Positions 26,976-36,246 of a stretch of DNA of 64,000 nt are shown here, one piece after another. The DNA is from Methanoculleus oceani (GTDB taxonomy: Archaea > Halobacteriota > Methanomicrobia > Methanomicrobiales > Methanoculleaceae), in contig NZ_QFDM01000003.1 in assembly GCF_023702065.1 (NCBI RefSeq), forward strand, positions 310,001 through 374,000, read 5' to 3'. How positions within the stretch are numbered: the stretch's first letter is position 1; each line of letters begins with the position of its first letter. The notes beneath the pieces were generated by a model. It searched no databases, was not told the origin of the DNA, and was given only the letters and a program-made list of their open reading frames with translations. The position numbers were made by a program, and so were the translations under genes.

Positions 26976-27211
26976 TGCTTCGGAGTCCTCTTTTCCCATA
27001 GAAGTGCTTCTTCGTCCCGGGATCCAGGCATCCGGTCATCGAGTCCGGCTCTTCCCGCGCTTATTCTCTCTGCGAACACCTGCCCCGGCCCTGGAGATCG
27101 AGAAGAACGCTGTTCGGATACGGTAGTGGAATCCTCCCTGCACCGGGGGCAGAGATGGCCACGGGGTCGATCGATACGTTTCCGCCAGAGCAGTTCTGCC
27201 GGTGAAGCGCC

Positions 27212-27598
27212 TCAGCTGCGCAGCATCGGGGAGTCGAACCAGAGCCCGGAGAGCTGGTGCGATTCGTCGCCCTTCCGGAAGACGAACCGGAGAGCAACGC
27301 CGTCCTCCCGCTCGAAGTTCGCCCTGTAGGTCACGGTGATATACTCGCCCCTCTCCGTAACGACGGGGTTATCTCTGGAGACATAGAGCCCTAACCTGGA
27401 TGTGACGAATTCGCGGTACATCGTATAGTTGCCTTCACCGAAGCCTAAAAGAACGTTGTCGGCGATCGGGTCCGCATACTCAAGCACCCGCGCCTTCTCC
27501 TCATCGGACACCACGGTCTCCTGGCTCATGCAGCCGCATGTAGAGACCCCGACAAGGATGACCAGAACGGCAAGCGACAATACCCGAGGGAGACCCAT
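27212..27598 (-). CDS. DUF3887-like lipoprotein with internal deletion
   Basis: A 128-residue exported protein with a hydrophobic signal ending in a Cys (VGVSTCGCMSQ), typical of a lipid-anchored protein. The mature part (EKARVLEYADPIADNVLLGFGEGNYT ... FRKGDESHQLSGLW) matches DUF3887-type domains. It is a close paralogue of the gene at 42146-42592 but lacks about 20 residues after GNYTMY, including the helix that in the other copy reads RDFSAEMRQGL. The deletion is in frame. Upstream flanks of the two copies are also alike around the start. The ATG at 27598 is aligned with the paralogue start. Confidence 0.7.
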   Translation of the reverse strand: MGLPRVLSLAVLVILVGVSTCGCMSQETVVSDEEKARVLEYADPIADNVLLGFGEGNYTMYREFVTSRLGLYVSRDNPVVTERGEYITVTYRANFEREDGVALRFVFRKGDESHQLSGLWFDSPMLRS

Positions 27599-27866
27599 CA
27601 TACAGAGTCGAACCGGGGGGTGATTAATTTGCGGGTCGGAACGCCGAGGGGTCGCATTCGGAGGGGACGGCGCCACATTAACGACAGGAGATTTCCTGAC
27701 CCCCTTCAAAGCGCATTGAATAACTCTTAACGGACAGCCATCCCTTCGACATAAAACACCTCTTTTTAATCCACCACCGTGGAAGATCTATCATGAGCGA
27801 AACCCTGAGCGGGCAGAGGCTTTCGTATCCTGCAGCCCTATACCTGCCCCCGGAGGAGAGGCAGCC

Positions 27867-28397
27867 ATGACGAACCGGGATACCGCCTCGCCCGACGCAC
27901 CGCCCGTACCGCCGCGAGCCTCGCGAACCGAATGGTACATGAATATCGCGGTCGAAACCGCCCGGCGGTCGACCTGCATCCGGCGGTGCTACGGCGCGGT
28001 CGTGGTCAATTCTGCGGGGGAGATCGTCTCTACCGGGCACAACGGGGCACCGCGGGGAGAGGCGCACTGCGACGAGTTGAACACCTGCATCCGCAGGCAG
28101 TACAACATCCCTTCCGGCGAACGTTACGAGTTCTGCCGCTCGGTGCACGCGGAGATGAACGCGCTCCTGCAGGCGGGGAGGGCTGCTGCCGGGTGTACGA
28201 TGTACCTGGCCGGGTTCGAACGCCTGACGGGAGCGCCCTCGTACGACCCGCCCTGCCTGATGTGCTCGAAGATGCTGGTGAATGCCGGCATCGGCAGGGT
28301 GGTCGTCAGGACACCGGAAGGGCTGCGGGAACTCGACCCGCAGGTGCTCTACCGGAAGCACCTGGACAGCGTGATTGCAAAGGTTTCGGGGAAGTAG
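27867..28397 (+). CDS. dCMP deaminase / cytidine deaminase family
   Basis: A 176-residue zinc deaminase. The zinc site is formed by the His in HAEMNALLQ (HAE, about 92-94) and the cysteines in PPCLMCSKML (PCxxC, about 131-135). Further Cys residues in CDELNTCIRRQ and the insertion before HAE are typical of deoxycytidylate deaminases, which convert dCMP to dUMP for thymidylate synthesis. Start ATG 27867 with GGAGGAGAGG upstream. An allosteric dCTP/dTTP site is likely but not proven from sequence. Confidence 0.85.
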   Translation: MTNRDTASPDAPPVPPRASRTEWYMNIAVETARRSTCIRRCYGAVVVNSAGEIVSTGHNGAPRGEAHCDELNTCIRRQYNIPSGERYEFCRSVHAEMNALLQAGRAAAGCTMYLAGFERLTGAPSYDPPCLMCSKMLVNAGIGRVVVRTPEGLRELDPQVLYRKHLDSVIAKVSGK

Positions 28398-28456
28398 TAT
28401 ACAGGAAGGCGCCGGAACAGACCTGATGGGCGGGCCTAAAAGAAAGATCGGAGCCC

Positions 28457-29530
28457 CTACGGCTCCACGATGACGACCGGTTTGATCAGGTCCCGGGGCT
28501 TCTCCTTCATCAGGAGAAGGGCCTCTTCCAGCTTATCGAAACCCCTGAAGACGTGCGTCGCCATCAGCGACGGGTCCATGCGCCCGTGCATCACCACTTC
28601 GGCCAGCCTCTCCATCCTCACCCTTCCGCCGGGGCAGAGCCCGGTCATGATGTTCTTGTCCGCCATCCCGAACCCCCAGCCCACGCGGGGAAGGGGGATG
28701 ATGTCCTGATCGCCCATTCCCTGGCCGAAGTAGTTGATGTTCGAGATCACCGAACCGGGTCTGGCCATCCGGATCGCATCCATCATAACCTCGGCACCGC
28801 CGCCGGCAACGATCACGGCGTCGACGCCCGCTCCGCCTGTTTTGTTCTGGATCTGTTCTGCGGTGTCTCCCTCCTTGTAGTTGATGATATCCGTCGCGCC
28901 GTACTCTTTCGCCACTTTGACGGCGGCAGGCCTCGTGCCGACGGCAAAGATCCTCCCGGCACCCCGCAGTCTTGCACCGGCGACGGCGGAGAGGCCGACC
29001 GGCCCAATCCCCAGGACCGCCACGGTAGCCCCGAACTCGATCTTAGCGTTCTCGGCGCCCATGAAACCGGTACTGAGCATATCCGGGAGCATGACCCCTG
29101 CTTCGAGAGACATGCCCTCCGGCAGGTGCGCGAGGTTGTAGTCCGCCAGGTTCACGTGGAAGAACTCGCCGAAGACGCCGTCTTTGAAGTTCGAGAACTT
29201 CCAGCCCCCGAGCGGGCCGCCGGTCTGCGAGGGATACCCGCGCTGTGCGGCTTCCGTCTCCCAGTCGGGGGTGATCGCCGGTACGATGACCCTGTCGCCG
29301 GGCTTGAAGTCCCGGACTTCGCTTCCCACTTCGTCCACCACCCCGAGCGCCTCGTGTCCCAGGATGAGGTCATGCCGATCCCCGATTGCTCCCTCCCAGA
29401 CGGTGTGGACATCGGAAGTGCACGGAGCGAGCGCCAGCGGTTTGACGACGGCATCTCTCGGACCGCAAGCCGGTCTCTCCTTTTCTATCCACCCGATCTC
29501 GCCAATCTTGAGCATTGCCAGGCCTTTCAT
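28457..29530 (-). CDS. NADP-dependent secondary alcohol dehydrogenase
   Basis: A 357-residue zinc alcohol dehydrogenase that oxidises secondary alcohols such as 2-propanol to ketones. The sequence follows the Clostridium beijerinckii and Thermoanaerobacter brockii enzymes closely, from MKGLAMLKIGEIGWIEKERP to PRDLIKPVVIV. The catalytic zinc ligands Cys37, His59 and Asp150 fall at exactly the same residue numbers. NADP-specific residues G198, R200 and Y218 are conserved, with Thr for Ser at 199. The structural zinc lobe is absent, as in that group. In hydrogenotrophic methanogens this enzyme supplies electrons from 2-propanol or 2-butanol. A clear SD (GGAGGG) precedes ATG 29530. Confidence 0.93.
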   Translation of the reverse strand: MKGLAMLKIGEIGWIEKERPACGPRDAVVKPLALAPCTSDVHTVWEGAIGDRHDLILGHEALGVVDEVGSEVRDFKPGDRVIVPAITPDWETEAAQRGYPSQTGGPLGGWKFSNFKDGVFGEFFHVNLADYNLAHLPEGMSLEAGVMLPDMLSTGFMGAENAKIEFGATVAVLGIGPVGLSAVAGARLRGAGRIFAVGTRPAAVKVAKEYGATDIINYKEGDTAEQIQNKTGGAGVDAVIVAGGGAEVMMDAIRMARPGSVISNINYFGQGMGDQDIIPLPRVGWGFGMADKNIMTGLCPGGRVRMERLAEVVMHGRMDPSLMATHVFRGFDKLEEALLLMKEKPRDLIKPVVIVEP

Positions 29531-29944
29531 ATTCTACCCTCCTTCTGATCGGGGTCAGAGGGGGAGATCCTATAAAAGTACCGGGGGTCGTCGCCGACTG
29601 CCGACGATCGCGCGTGACCGGGAGGAGCCGGGAGCACCGGGTGAACGCTGCGCCGGTGACGGTACGGGCTGTTCAGGCAGGGTGAGAACCTGTTCTGACA
29701 GTGGGGGGACAGGTGTCCCGAAGCAACCGGGAGCGAGAGAACCTGCCGGTCATTCACCGGTCCGCTCCGTCATCTCGCATGACGCTTCCCGGTTAATCTT
29801 ATTTCATAACCATCGGCCCAATGTGGACATAAAGGCGTTTCCCCACCGTAATCCAGGAGATCCTGCATAGCCCGGTAGCGCTACCGTTAATACTGCTGAT
29901 GTGAAACTCACTGTACCTGCTTTTAATAGGAGCCGCCACATCAG
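29531..29944. other. Divergent intergenic region (414 bp)
   Basis: Between the alcohol dehydrogenase and the PAS-rich kinase genes. No gene is seen. The distinct element is a 14-bp perfect palindrome at 29873-29886. Confidence 0.5.
29873..29886. repeat. 14-bp perfect palindrome, possible operator
   Basis: CGGTAGCGCTACCG is fully self-complementary and lies about 60 bases upstream of the kinase start. It is followed by AT-richer sequence that may hold the promoter. It could bind a dimeric regulator; it is too short to claim more. Confidence 0.35.
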
Positions 29945-32374
29945 ATGCCAGCGCCCCCAGAAACTCCACGGAGGAAGTCTGATCCCGCCGAACGGGATGA
30001 GGTTCCACAGGGCATCCCTGCCGAGACCGAACGGCTCGTCGAAGAGCCGATCCGGGAGCTCCAGGCAGAGATTGATGCCCTTCGCCGGGAGAATGCAGAA
30101 CTCAGGCTGGCCGAGACCGAACGCAGGAGAGACGAGGAGGCGCTGCGCAAGGAGAAGGATAGAGTAGGTGCCATTCTCTCCGCGCTCGACACGGGGCAGT
30201 CCCTTGTCGACCCGGATATGACGATCGTGTGGGTCAACCAGGAGGCCCGTGACATACTTCCCGAACAGGAGCCCATCGGCCAGAAGTGTTACCGCTATTT
30301 CGAAAGCCTGAACGAACCGTGCGAAGTGTGTGCAGCACAGCGCGTCTTTGCAACGGGCGAGGTTACAAGAGTAGAGAAGTGCGTCCCGCGCCGTGGGCGC
30401 TGGATGAATATCGTTGCCCAGCCGGTGAAAGATGCATCCGGCCGGGTAACACATGTTCTCGAGAGTTTCACCGACATCACCGAGCAGAAGCAGGCGGAAG
30501 AAGCCCTGCGGGAGAGCGAGGCCAAGTACCGAACCCTGGTGGAGACCGCTCTCGACATCGTACTCATCCACGACAGTGAGAAGATTCTCTATATCAACTC
30601 AACCGGGGTGAACCTTCTTGGCGCAGCCTGTCCGGATGAGATCCTCGGCAGGAACTTCCTCGAGATCGTCCATCCCGACTTCCGCGACCGTATCCGGGAG
30701 AACGTTGCGATGGATCTCCTGGGCGAATCTTCGCCGATCACCCAGCTCCAGCTCCTCCGGCTGGATGGAACCGCCTTCTGGGTGGAGGGGAGAGGCGTGA
30801 TGACCTTCATTGCCGGCACCCCTGTCGTCCAGGTGATCATGCGGGACATCACCGAGCGCAAGCAGGCCGAAGAGACGTTGCGGGAGAGCGAGAAGAAGTA
30901 CCGGCAGCTCTTCGAGTCGATGGGCGAAGGATTCGTACTCCACGAGATGGTCTATGATGATGAGGGGCGGCCAGTCGATTATCTCGTCCTCGACATCAAC
31001 CCTGCATATGAGAAGATTACCGGTCTCCGGCGCGAAGATGTCATAGGAAAAGGCATTACCGAGATTATCCCCGTTATCGAGCCAGTCTGGTTTGAGCGGT
31101 ACGACGGGGTCGTACGTCTCGGCAGAGCGATGCGGTTTGAGGACTACAACGCGGGGCTTGACCGATGGTACGGCGTCTACACGTTCCCGGTGCGCAAGAA
31201 GAACCAATTCGCCGTAATTTTCACCGACATCACCGAGCGCAAGCAGGCCGAGGCGAAAATCCATGCTGTCATGGAAAGGGAGCATTTGAGAGCCACAGAA
31301 CTGGATGCGACTCTTATATCGATTGCATCTGGCGTCATCATCTACGATACCACCGGGGCTATTGTTCGGGTGAACGAAGCGGTGCGTAAGATGATCGACA
31401 GAACGGCGATATCTTTTGATCCAATCCACTTCGAGGAGCGCCAGGCGGGTTTTGGAGTCCTGCGGAAGGATGGGACGCCGCTCTCTCTCAAGGCGACCCC
31501 CTTCTACCGGGCGTTGCACGGAGAGACCGTGCAGGGAGAAGAGGTGATGGTTACCTGCCTGGACCGGGAACCGCTCTGGGTGGACACGTCGGCAGCTCCT
31601 ATCCGCGATGGCGGCGGTGCCATCGTGGGGGCCATTGCCATCCTCACGGATATCACCGAGCGCAAACGTGCGGAAGAAGCGCTCATACGCCATACTGAGG
31701 AGCTCACCCGGCTTCACTGCGAACTGGAAGCCGCGAACCGGGAGGCGAACCTCTACCTGGACATTCTCACCCACGATATCGGCAACACCGAGAACGTCTC
31801 CAGGCTTTATGCCGATCTGCTGCTCGAGACACTCGACGGCGAAGCCGCCGGATACATGGGGAAACTGAAGCGGAGCATCAACAAGAGCATCGAGATTCTG
31901 GGCACCGTCTCAACCATCCGCCGGATTCATCAGGCTTCGCCGGAGATCAAAGAGACGGACCTCGACAGGGCAATCCGGGGAGCGATCGAAGTGTTCCCCA
32001 CCAGCACCATCCGCTATACCGGGACTAACCATCAGGTCCGGGCAGACGACCTTCTCCCGGTGGTCTTCAACAACCTCATCGGCAATGCCGTCAAGCACGG
32101 CGGTCCTGATGTCAGGGTCACGGTCCGGGTTGAAGGGGTGAACGGTGAGGTGCAAATCTCGGTCGAGGATACCGGTCCGGGCGTGCCGGATGCGGACAAG
32201 GAGGCAATCTTCCACCGGTACGAGCAGCACAAACGGGGCGTCGGCGAAGGGCTCGGACTCTACCTGGTGCAGATCCTCGTGGAACGGTACGGCGGCAAGA
32301 TCTGGGTCGATGACCGGGTGCCGGGTCGCCCGGGGGAAGGCGCAGCGTTCCGGTTCACACTGAAGAAGGCGTGA
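29945..32374 (+). CDS. Soluble PAS-rich histidine kinase (four PAS domains)
   Basis: An 809-residue kinase without TM segments. A Glu/Arg-rich coiled coil (about 30-80) is followed by four PAS domains ending at ITEQK, ITERK, ITERK and ITERK (about 75-190, 198-310, 318-430, 445-570). The first PAS has a C-x(10)-C-x2-C pattern (KCYRYFESLNEPCEVC). A second coiled coil (about 575-600) leads to H~610 in LTHDIGNTENV, then a HATPase with N box (NLIGNAVKHGG), G1 (EDTGPGVP) and G2 (GEGLGLYLV). The kinase core is nearly the same as in the kinase at 52669. No response regulator is near. The ligand of the PAS array is unknown; redox or heme sensing is possible. Confidence 0.9.
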   Translation: MPAPPETPRRKSDPAERDEVPQGIPAETERLVEEPIRELQAEIDALRRENAELRLAETERRRDEEALRKEKDRVGAILSALDTGQSLVDPDMTIVWVNQEARDILPEQEPIGQKCYRYFESLNEPCEVCAAQRVFATGEVTRVEKCVPRRGRWMNIVAQPVKDASGRVTHVLESFTDITEQKQAEEALRESEAKYRTLVETALDIVLIHDSEKILYINSTGVNLLGAACPDEILGRNFLEIVHPDFRDRIRENVAMDLLGESSPITQLQLLRLDGTAFWVEGRGVMTFIAGTPVVQVIMRDITERKQAEETLRESEKKYRQLFESMGEGFVLHEMVYDDEGRPVDYLVLDINPAYEKITGLRREDVIGKGITEIIPVIEPVWFERYDGVVRLGRAMRFEDYNAGLDRWYGVYTFPVRKKNQFAVIFTDITERKQAEAKIHAVMEREHLRATELDATLISIASGVIIYDTTGAIVRVNEAVRKMIDRTAISFDPIHFEERQAGFGVLRKDGTPLSLKATPFYRALHGETVQGEEVMVTCLDREPLWVDTSAAPIRDGGGAIVGAIAILTDITERKRAEEALIRHTEELTRLHCELEAANREANLYLDILTHDIGNTENVSRLYADLLLETLDGEAAGYMGKLKRSINKSIEILGTVSTIRRIHQASPEIKETDLDRAIRGAIEVFPTSTIRYTGTNHQVRADDLLPVVFNNLIGNAVKHGGPDVRVTVRVEGVNGEVQISVEDTGPGVPDADKEAIFHRYEQHKRGVGEGLGLYLVQILVERYGGKIWVDDRVPGRPGEGAAFRFTLKKA

Positions 32375-32473
32375 GAAGAAGGGCTGAGCGCTGCCGTTAC
32401 AGCCGCGAGGCCCCACGCCGGAGCAGATCTTATAGGAGGCACCCCGGATGACGTGGAGCCCGGCAGGCGTCTA

Positions 32474-33046
32474 TCAGTTCTTCCGCGCGGCGATAACCGA
32501 GAACCCGGCCCTCGAGTCGATCTCCGTCACGCGAAACCCGGTGTGTCCGAGGAACTCCCGGATGTCGCCCGATGAATAAAACCGGGCGCGGGAAAGGAAC
32601 CTGTGTTTTCCCTTCTCGTGCAGGTATCTCCGGGCAATCTCTCCTTCGCGTTCGATGAACCCGAGGACGAGCGAGCCCTCCGGGACGAGGACCCGGCGGA
32701 TCTCCTCAAATGCCGTAACCGGGTCGTCCAGGAAACAGATGACCGTCACCATCAGGACGGACGAACACGACCCGTCCCCGAGCGGGATCGATTCCGCCCG
32801 GCCGCGGATCACCTCGATCCCCTGCCGGCGTGCCATCCGGCCGAGGGCGCGCGAGGGCTCAATCCCGAGCGTGATCCCGAGGGGAGCGGCAAACCTCCCG
32901 GAACCGACCCCAATCTCGACGGCACGGGAGTCCGGGCACGGGAGGAGACGCCGGATCCGGGCGAGTTCTGCATGGTACTCGGCGCGGTGCTCCTCGAACC
33001 ACCGGTCATAATCTTCTGCAAATCGTTCGAACACGTCCCAGGGCAT
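32474..33046 (-). CDS. Class I SAM-dependent methyltransferase
   Basis: A 190-residue methyltransferase. Motif I is AVEIGVGSGRFAAPLG (about 42-57). The segments GIEPSRALGRMARRQG, GRAESIPLGDGSCSSVLMV and RRVLVPEGSLVLGFI are typical of the Methyltransf_11 family. The N-terminal FAEDYDRWFEEHRAEY is common in small archaeal members. It is the last of three minus-strand genes headed by cysteine desulfurase, nine bases after the preceding gene. The substrate is unknown. Confidence 0.83.
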   Translation of the reverse strand: MPWDVFERFAEDYDRWFEEHRAEYHAELARIRRLLPCPDSRAVEIGVGSGRFAAPLGITLGIEPSRALGRMARRQGIEVIRGRAESIPLGDGSCSSVLMVTVICFLDDPVTAFEEIRRVLVPEGSLVLGFIEREGEIARRYLHEKGKHRFLSRARFYSSGDIREFLGHTGFRVTEIDSRAGFSVIAARKN

Positions 33047-33055
33047 TTTTCCCCC

Positions 33056-33424
33056 TTAATGCCCATACAGGTGTTCTCTCACCCGTTTCCCGACCGCCTG
33101 CTCCCTCTGCTTCAGCACCGAGAGGTTCACCGATTCCTCCCGGTAGGAGGAGAAGAGGAGATAGAGGAAATCCACCGTCAGGTGCATGACCTCCTTTTTG
33201 AACCTGACCTCAACGGTGGTATCCCCGGCAAGGCCTTTGATGGAGAACCAGTCGGGCTTCTCGAACCTGTAGAACCCCTTGCCGAGGTTGGGGAGCGCCT
33301 CAACCCCCCCGAAGTTCTCCAGGTAGGCAAAGAACCCCGCCGGTACCGGGTCACTGAGGAGGAACTCCTTCATGAACGAGCCGTCGGCGCAGGACTTATG
33401 ACGAACCGAACGAAGAATTCGCAT
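33056..33424 (-). CDS. Conserved-looking hypothetical protein in cysteine desulfurase operon
   Basis: A 122-residue soluble protein with no recognised domain. It begins MRILRSVRHKS and continues with alternating charged and hydrophobic segments (FRFKKEVMHLTVDFLYLLF). The ATG at 33424 has GGAG ten bases upstream and overlaps the end of the cysteine desulfurase gene by 29 bases, which suggests translational coupling; an internal ATG at 33373 lacks an SD. Operon position points to a job linked to sulfur or to the methyltransferase, but this is a guess. Confidence 0.6.
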   Translation of the reverse strand: MRILRSVRHKSCADGSFMKEFLLSDPVPAGFFAYLENFGGVEALPNLGKGFYRFEKPDWFSIKGLAGDTTVEVRFKKEVMHLTVDFLYLLFSSYREESVNLSVLKQREQAVGKRVREHLYGH

Positions 33425-34562
33425 TTCGTGCAATCTCCTTTACTGCTTTTGCGGCGGTCCGGCACTCTTCGTCCGTGGTGAACCAGGAGAGACTGAGCCG
33501 CACGCAGCCTTTCCCCCCGTCGATCGTCCTGTGCACGAGAGGTGCACAGTGCAGCCCCGTACGGGCGACGATCCCGTAGGCCCGGGCCAGGATGAACCCC
33601 ACGTCGTCGTTCTCCATCCCATGGATGTTGAAGGAGACGATCGGAAGGGCAGGCGACTCGTTGTAGATCGTTATGTTCGGCTCCTCCTTCAACTCCCCGA
33701 TAAGAAACGCCGTCTGGCGCTCCGCTTTCTCTGCGATGGCCTCTACCCCGATGGAGGCGATGTAGTTCACCCCGGCAGCGAGGGCCGCAAGGCCGGGATA
33801 GTTGTGCGTTCCGGACTCGAACCGCTCCGGCATCTCCCGGGGCTGGAAGAGCGAGGAGGAGTCCGTCCCGGTCCCCCCGTAACGGACGGGAGCGATCGAT
33901 TCCGGATCCCGCAGGTAGAATCCGCCGGTACCGGGGACCCCGAGGAGGCCCTTATGGCCGGTGAAGACGTAGGCGTCGACCGGGAGTTTCCGGAGGTCGA
34001 CGGGTATGTGGCCGGCGGTCTGTGCTCCGTCGACGATGAAATAGACGCCGTGATCGTGCAGAACTTCCCCGATCCGGGCGACGTCCTGCACCGACCCGAG
34101 CACGTTGCTCCCGTGGGCCGTGACCATGAGCCGTGTATCAGGCGTGATGGCCGCGCGAGCGGCATCGGGGCGAACAGCGCCGTTCTCGAAGGGGAGAACC
34201 GTCAGCCGGATACGGCCCTGCCGCTCGAGCTCGTGAAGCGGCCGCAGAACCGAGTTGTGGTCGAGTTCGGTCGTGAGGACGTGGCACCCGGCCTCTCCGG
34301 CAAGAAATCCCTGGATGAGGATGTTTAAGGAATCGGTCGCATTCTGGGTGAAGACCACGTGCTCCGGCGGATCTGCGGCGAGGAGGTCCGAGAGCGCCTC
34401 CCGCGCCAGCGTGATGTAGTCCTCGCCCTGGCTCCCGGTGGTCCTCCCCGACCCGAAAACGGGGAGGGCAAGGGATAGTCTCGCGGCCTCCAGCACCTCC
34501 GGGGGTTTCGGCCAGGTCGTGGCGGCGTTGTTCAAGTAGATGATCGGCGGGTTATCTGCCAT
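33396..34562 (-). CDS. Cysteine desulfurase-like PLP enzyme (class V aminotransferase)
   Basis: A 388-residue PLP enzyme of the SufS/CsdA-like group. The N-terminus IIYLNNAATTWPKPPEV is the group's signature. PLP contacts are TELDHNSVLRP, HGSNVLGSVQD and VDGAQTAGHIPVD (Asp to the pyridine nitrogen). The Schiff-base lysine is in FTGHKGLLGVPG. The active-site Cys lies in RTGLHCAPLVH near residue 338. It should take sulfur from cysteine as a persulfide for Fe-S clusters or tRNA thiolation. The start at 34562 begins at the family's usual N-terminus; the frame extends to 34655 without family sequence. A J-domain gene is divergent from it. Confidence 0.87.
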   Translation of the reverse strand: MADNPPIIYLNNAATTWPKPPEVLEAARLSLALPVFGSGRTTGSQGEDYITLAREALSDLLAADPPEHVVFTQNATDSLNILIQGFLAGEAGCHVLTTELDHNSVLRPLHELERQGRIRLTVLPFENGAVRPDAARAAITPDTRLMVTAHGSNVLGSVQDVARIGEVLHDHGVYFIVDGAQTAGHIPVDLRKLPVDAYVFTGHKGLLGVPGTGGFYLRDPESIAPVRYGGTGTDSSSLFQPREMPERFESGTHNYPGLAALAAGVNYIASIGVEAIAEKAERQTAFLIGELKEEPNITIYNESPALPIVSFNIHGMENDDVGFILARAYGIVARTGLHCAPLVHRTIDGGKGCVRLSLSWFTTDEECRTAAKAVKEIARNANSSFGSS

Positions 34563-34660
34563 AAGACTCGTTTTCAGTGAATCTATCGTCTGCGGCCAAA
34601 AAGAGATCGCTCTGGGCACTTCGCAACGCTTATCCTGCTGGCACAGTACACGCATCTTTG

Positions 34661-34972
34661 ATGGCCAGAGTAACCGCCGGGCGGGTGAGGGAGGCGGCAG
34701 AACTGCTCGGCATCCGGGACCGGGCCAGCCTCAATGAGATTCGCGTGCGCTACGCCGAGAGGATCAAGGAGTGGCATCCCGACGTGTCGCGAAAAGACCC
34801 GGCGGAGTCCCACGAGATGACGATACGCCTAAAAGAGGCTTACGACCTCCTGGTCGACTACTGCATGAACCGTCCCGTCTCGTTCAGGCTCGAAGATCTC
34901 GAAAAGGACCTGGCGCAGAGCCCCGCCGACTACTGGATGGACCGGTTCGGCGACGACCCGATCTGGGGCTGA
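34661..34972 (+). CDS. Minimal J-domain protein
   Basis: A 103-residue protein with an N-terminal J domain (about 8-70) with the HPD tripeptide in KEWHPDVSRKD and the helix IV segment RLKEAYDLLVDYC. No Gly/Phe region or zinc-binding domain follows. The 30-residue tail (LEDLEKDLAQSPADYWMDRFGDDP) is acidic. It should recruit DnaK/Hsp70 to a specific client. It is divergent from the cysteine desulfurase gene, recalling HscB-type J proteins that serve Fe-S assembly, but it lacks the HscB scaffold-binding domain. Start ATG 34661. Confidence 0.8.
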   Translation: MARVTAGRVREAAELLGIRDRASLNEIRVRYAERIKEWHPDVSRKDPAESHEMTIRLKEAYDLLVDYCMNRPVSFRLEDLEKDLAQSPADYWMDRFGDDPIWG

Positions 34973-34980
34973 CGGTCCTG

Positions 34981-36246
34981 TTACGAACCGCGCCGCCTCT
35001 GTACGAGATATACCGGTATGCCCGCCAGCATGACCGCGCTCCCGATGCCGACGACCATGGCCGGCAGCGTAAAAGCAAGCAGCAGGCACCCCAGAATACC
35101 CAGTATCGCGAGATTTCTGCTGTACAGCCTCTCCTGCTCCGTTAAGGTGTATGCAGAGAGGTTCGTGACCGCGTAGTACAGCAGCACGGTAAAAGCACTG
35201 AACTCTATCGCCGCACGAAGGTCCGCGAGCAGCACCACCGCGACCAGGATCACGCCGACCGTCAGTTCGGCAAGGTGCGGAACCCTGTGCACCGGGTGAA
35301 CCCGGACCAGGTATGAAGGCATTTTACGATCCGCCGCCATGGCAAAGAGCATCCGGCTGATGCCCGTCATCAAAGAGAGCAGCACCCCGAGTGTCGCGAA
35401 GGTCGAACCGACCCTGATGACCCACTGCCACGATTGAAAACCCGCCCCGGCGAGCGCCGTCACCAGGGGCGCGTCGGACCGGGCGAGAGCAGCAGGCCCG
35501 ACGAGGAGCAGCGCCGAGAAGACGACGGCGGCGTAGACGAAGAGCGTGATGCCGAGACCGAGCACGATTGCCCGTGGGATGGACGTCTCCGGGTCTTCGA
35601 CCTCTTCGCCCAGGGTGGCGATCCTCGAATATCCCGCAAACGCGAAGAACCAGATCCCTGCCGACTGCAGAATCCCATAGAAGCCGTTCGAACCAAGAAT
35701 CGGGCGCAGGTTGCCGATATCCGGCTCGCCGACGAAGACGAGGGCAACAATCGCAGAAAGAGAAAGCAGGACCACCACGACAATGATCTTCGTGGCGCTG
35801 GCGGTCTTTTCTATCCCGAAGAAGTTCAACGCCGTGAACGCGATCACCGCCCCCGCAGCAAGGAACCGTGCATATTCCGGAGCCAGGTAGTAACCGAAAG
35901 TGAGCGCGACGGCAGAGCAGCTGGCGAGTTTGCCGACCACGAACCCCCAGCCCGCAACCCAGGCCCAGAACTCGTTCAACCGTTCTCGTGCATATACGTA
36001 GGTGCCGCCCGATGCGGGGTAGAGGCGGGCAAGCTGTGCGGATGAGGAGGCGTTGCAGTACGCAACAGAGGCCGCAAGCGCGAGGCCGAAGAGCAGCCCT
36101 GCCCCGGCCGCGGCCGCCGCCGGTGCAAGAGCCGTGAAGATGCCGGCCCCGATCATGGAGCCGAGCCCGATGAAGACGGCATCCCCCGTATTCAGTCTTC
36201 GCGAGAGCCTGCTTGCCTTGATTCCGCCGCGAGGTCTCTGTGCCAT
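34981..36246 (-). CDS. APC superfamily amino-acid permease
   Basis: A 421-residue transporter with about 12 TM segments. GLGSMIGAGIFTAL in TM1 and the TM6 segment WFFAFAGYSRIATLGEEV are the substrate-binding motifs of the APC family. LYPASGGTYVYARE follows TM2, as usual. It should import an amino acid or polyamine by proton or sodium coupling; the substrate is not predictable. It is divergent from the heme operon across 276 bases. Confidence 0.88.
   Translation of the reverse strand: MAQRPRGGIKASRLSRRLNTGDAVFIGLGSMIGAGIFTALAPAAAAAGAGLLFGLALAASVAYCNASSSAQLARLYPASGGTYVYARERLNEFWAWVAGWGFVVGKLASCSAVALTFGYYLAPEYARFLAAGAVIAFTALNFFGIEKTASATKIIVVVVLLSLSAIVALVFVGEPDIGNLRPILGSNGFYGILQSAGIWFFAFAGYSRIATLGEEVEDPETSIPRAIVLGLGITLFVYAAVVFSALLLVGPAALARSDAPLVTALAGAGFQSWQWVIRVGSTFATLGVLLSLMTGISRMLFAMAADRKMPSYLVRVHPVHRVPHLAELTVGVILVAVVLLADLRAAIEFSAFTVLLYYAVTNLSAYTLTEQERLYSRNLAILGILGCLLLAFTLPAMVVGIGSAVMLAGIPVYLVQRRRGS

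Noticed and set aside
28553-29548. Plus-strand frame of 331 codons opposite the alcohol dehydrogenase
   Set aside because: The minus-strand product matches a characterised enzyme residue by residue; the plus frame is a shadow without domains.
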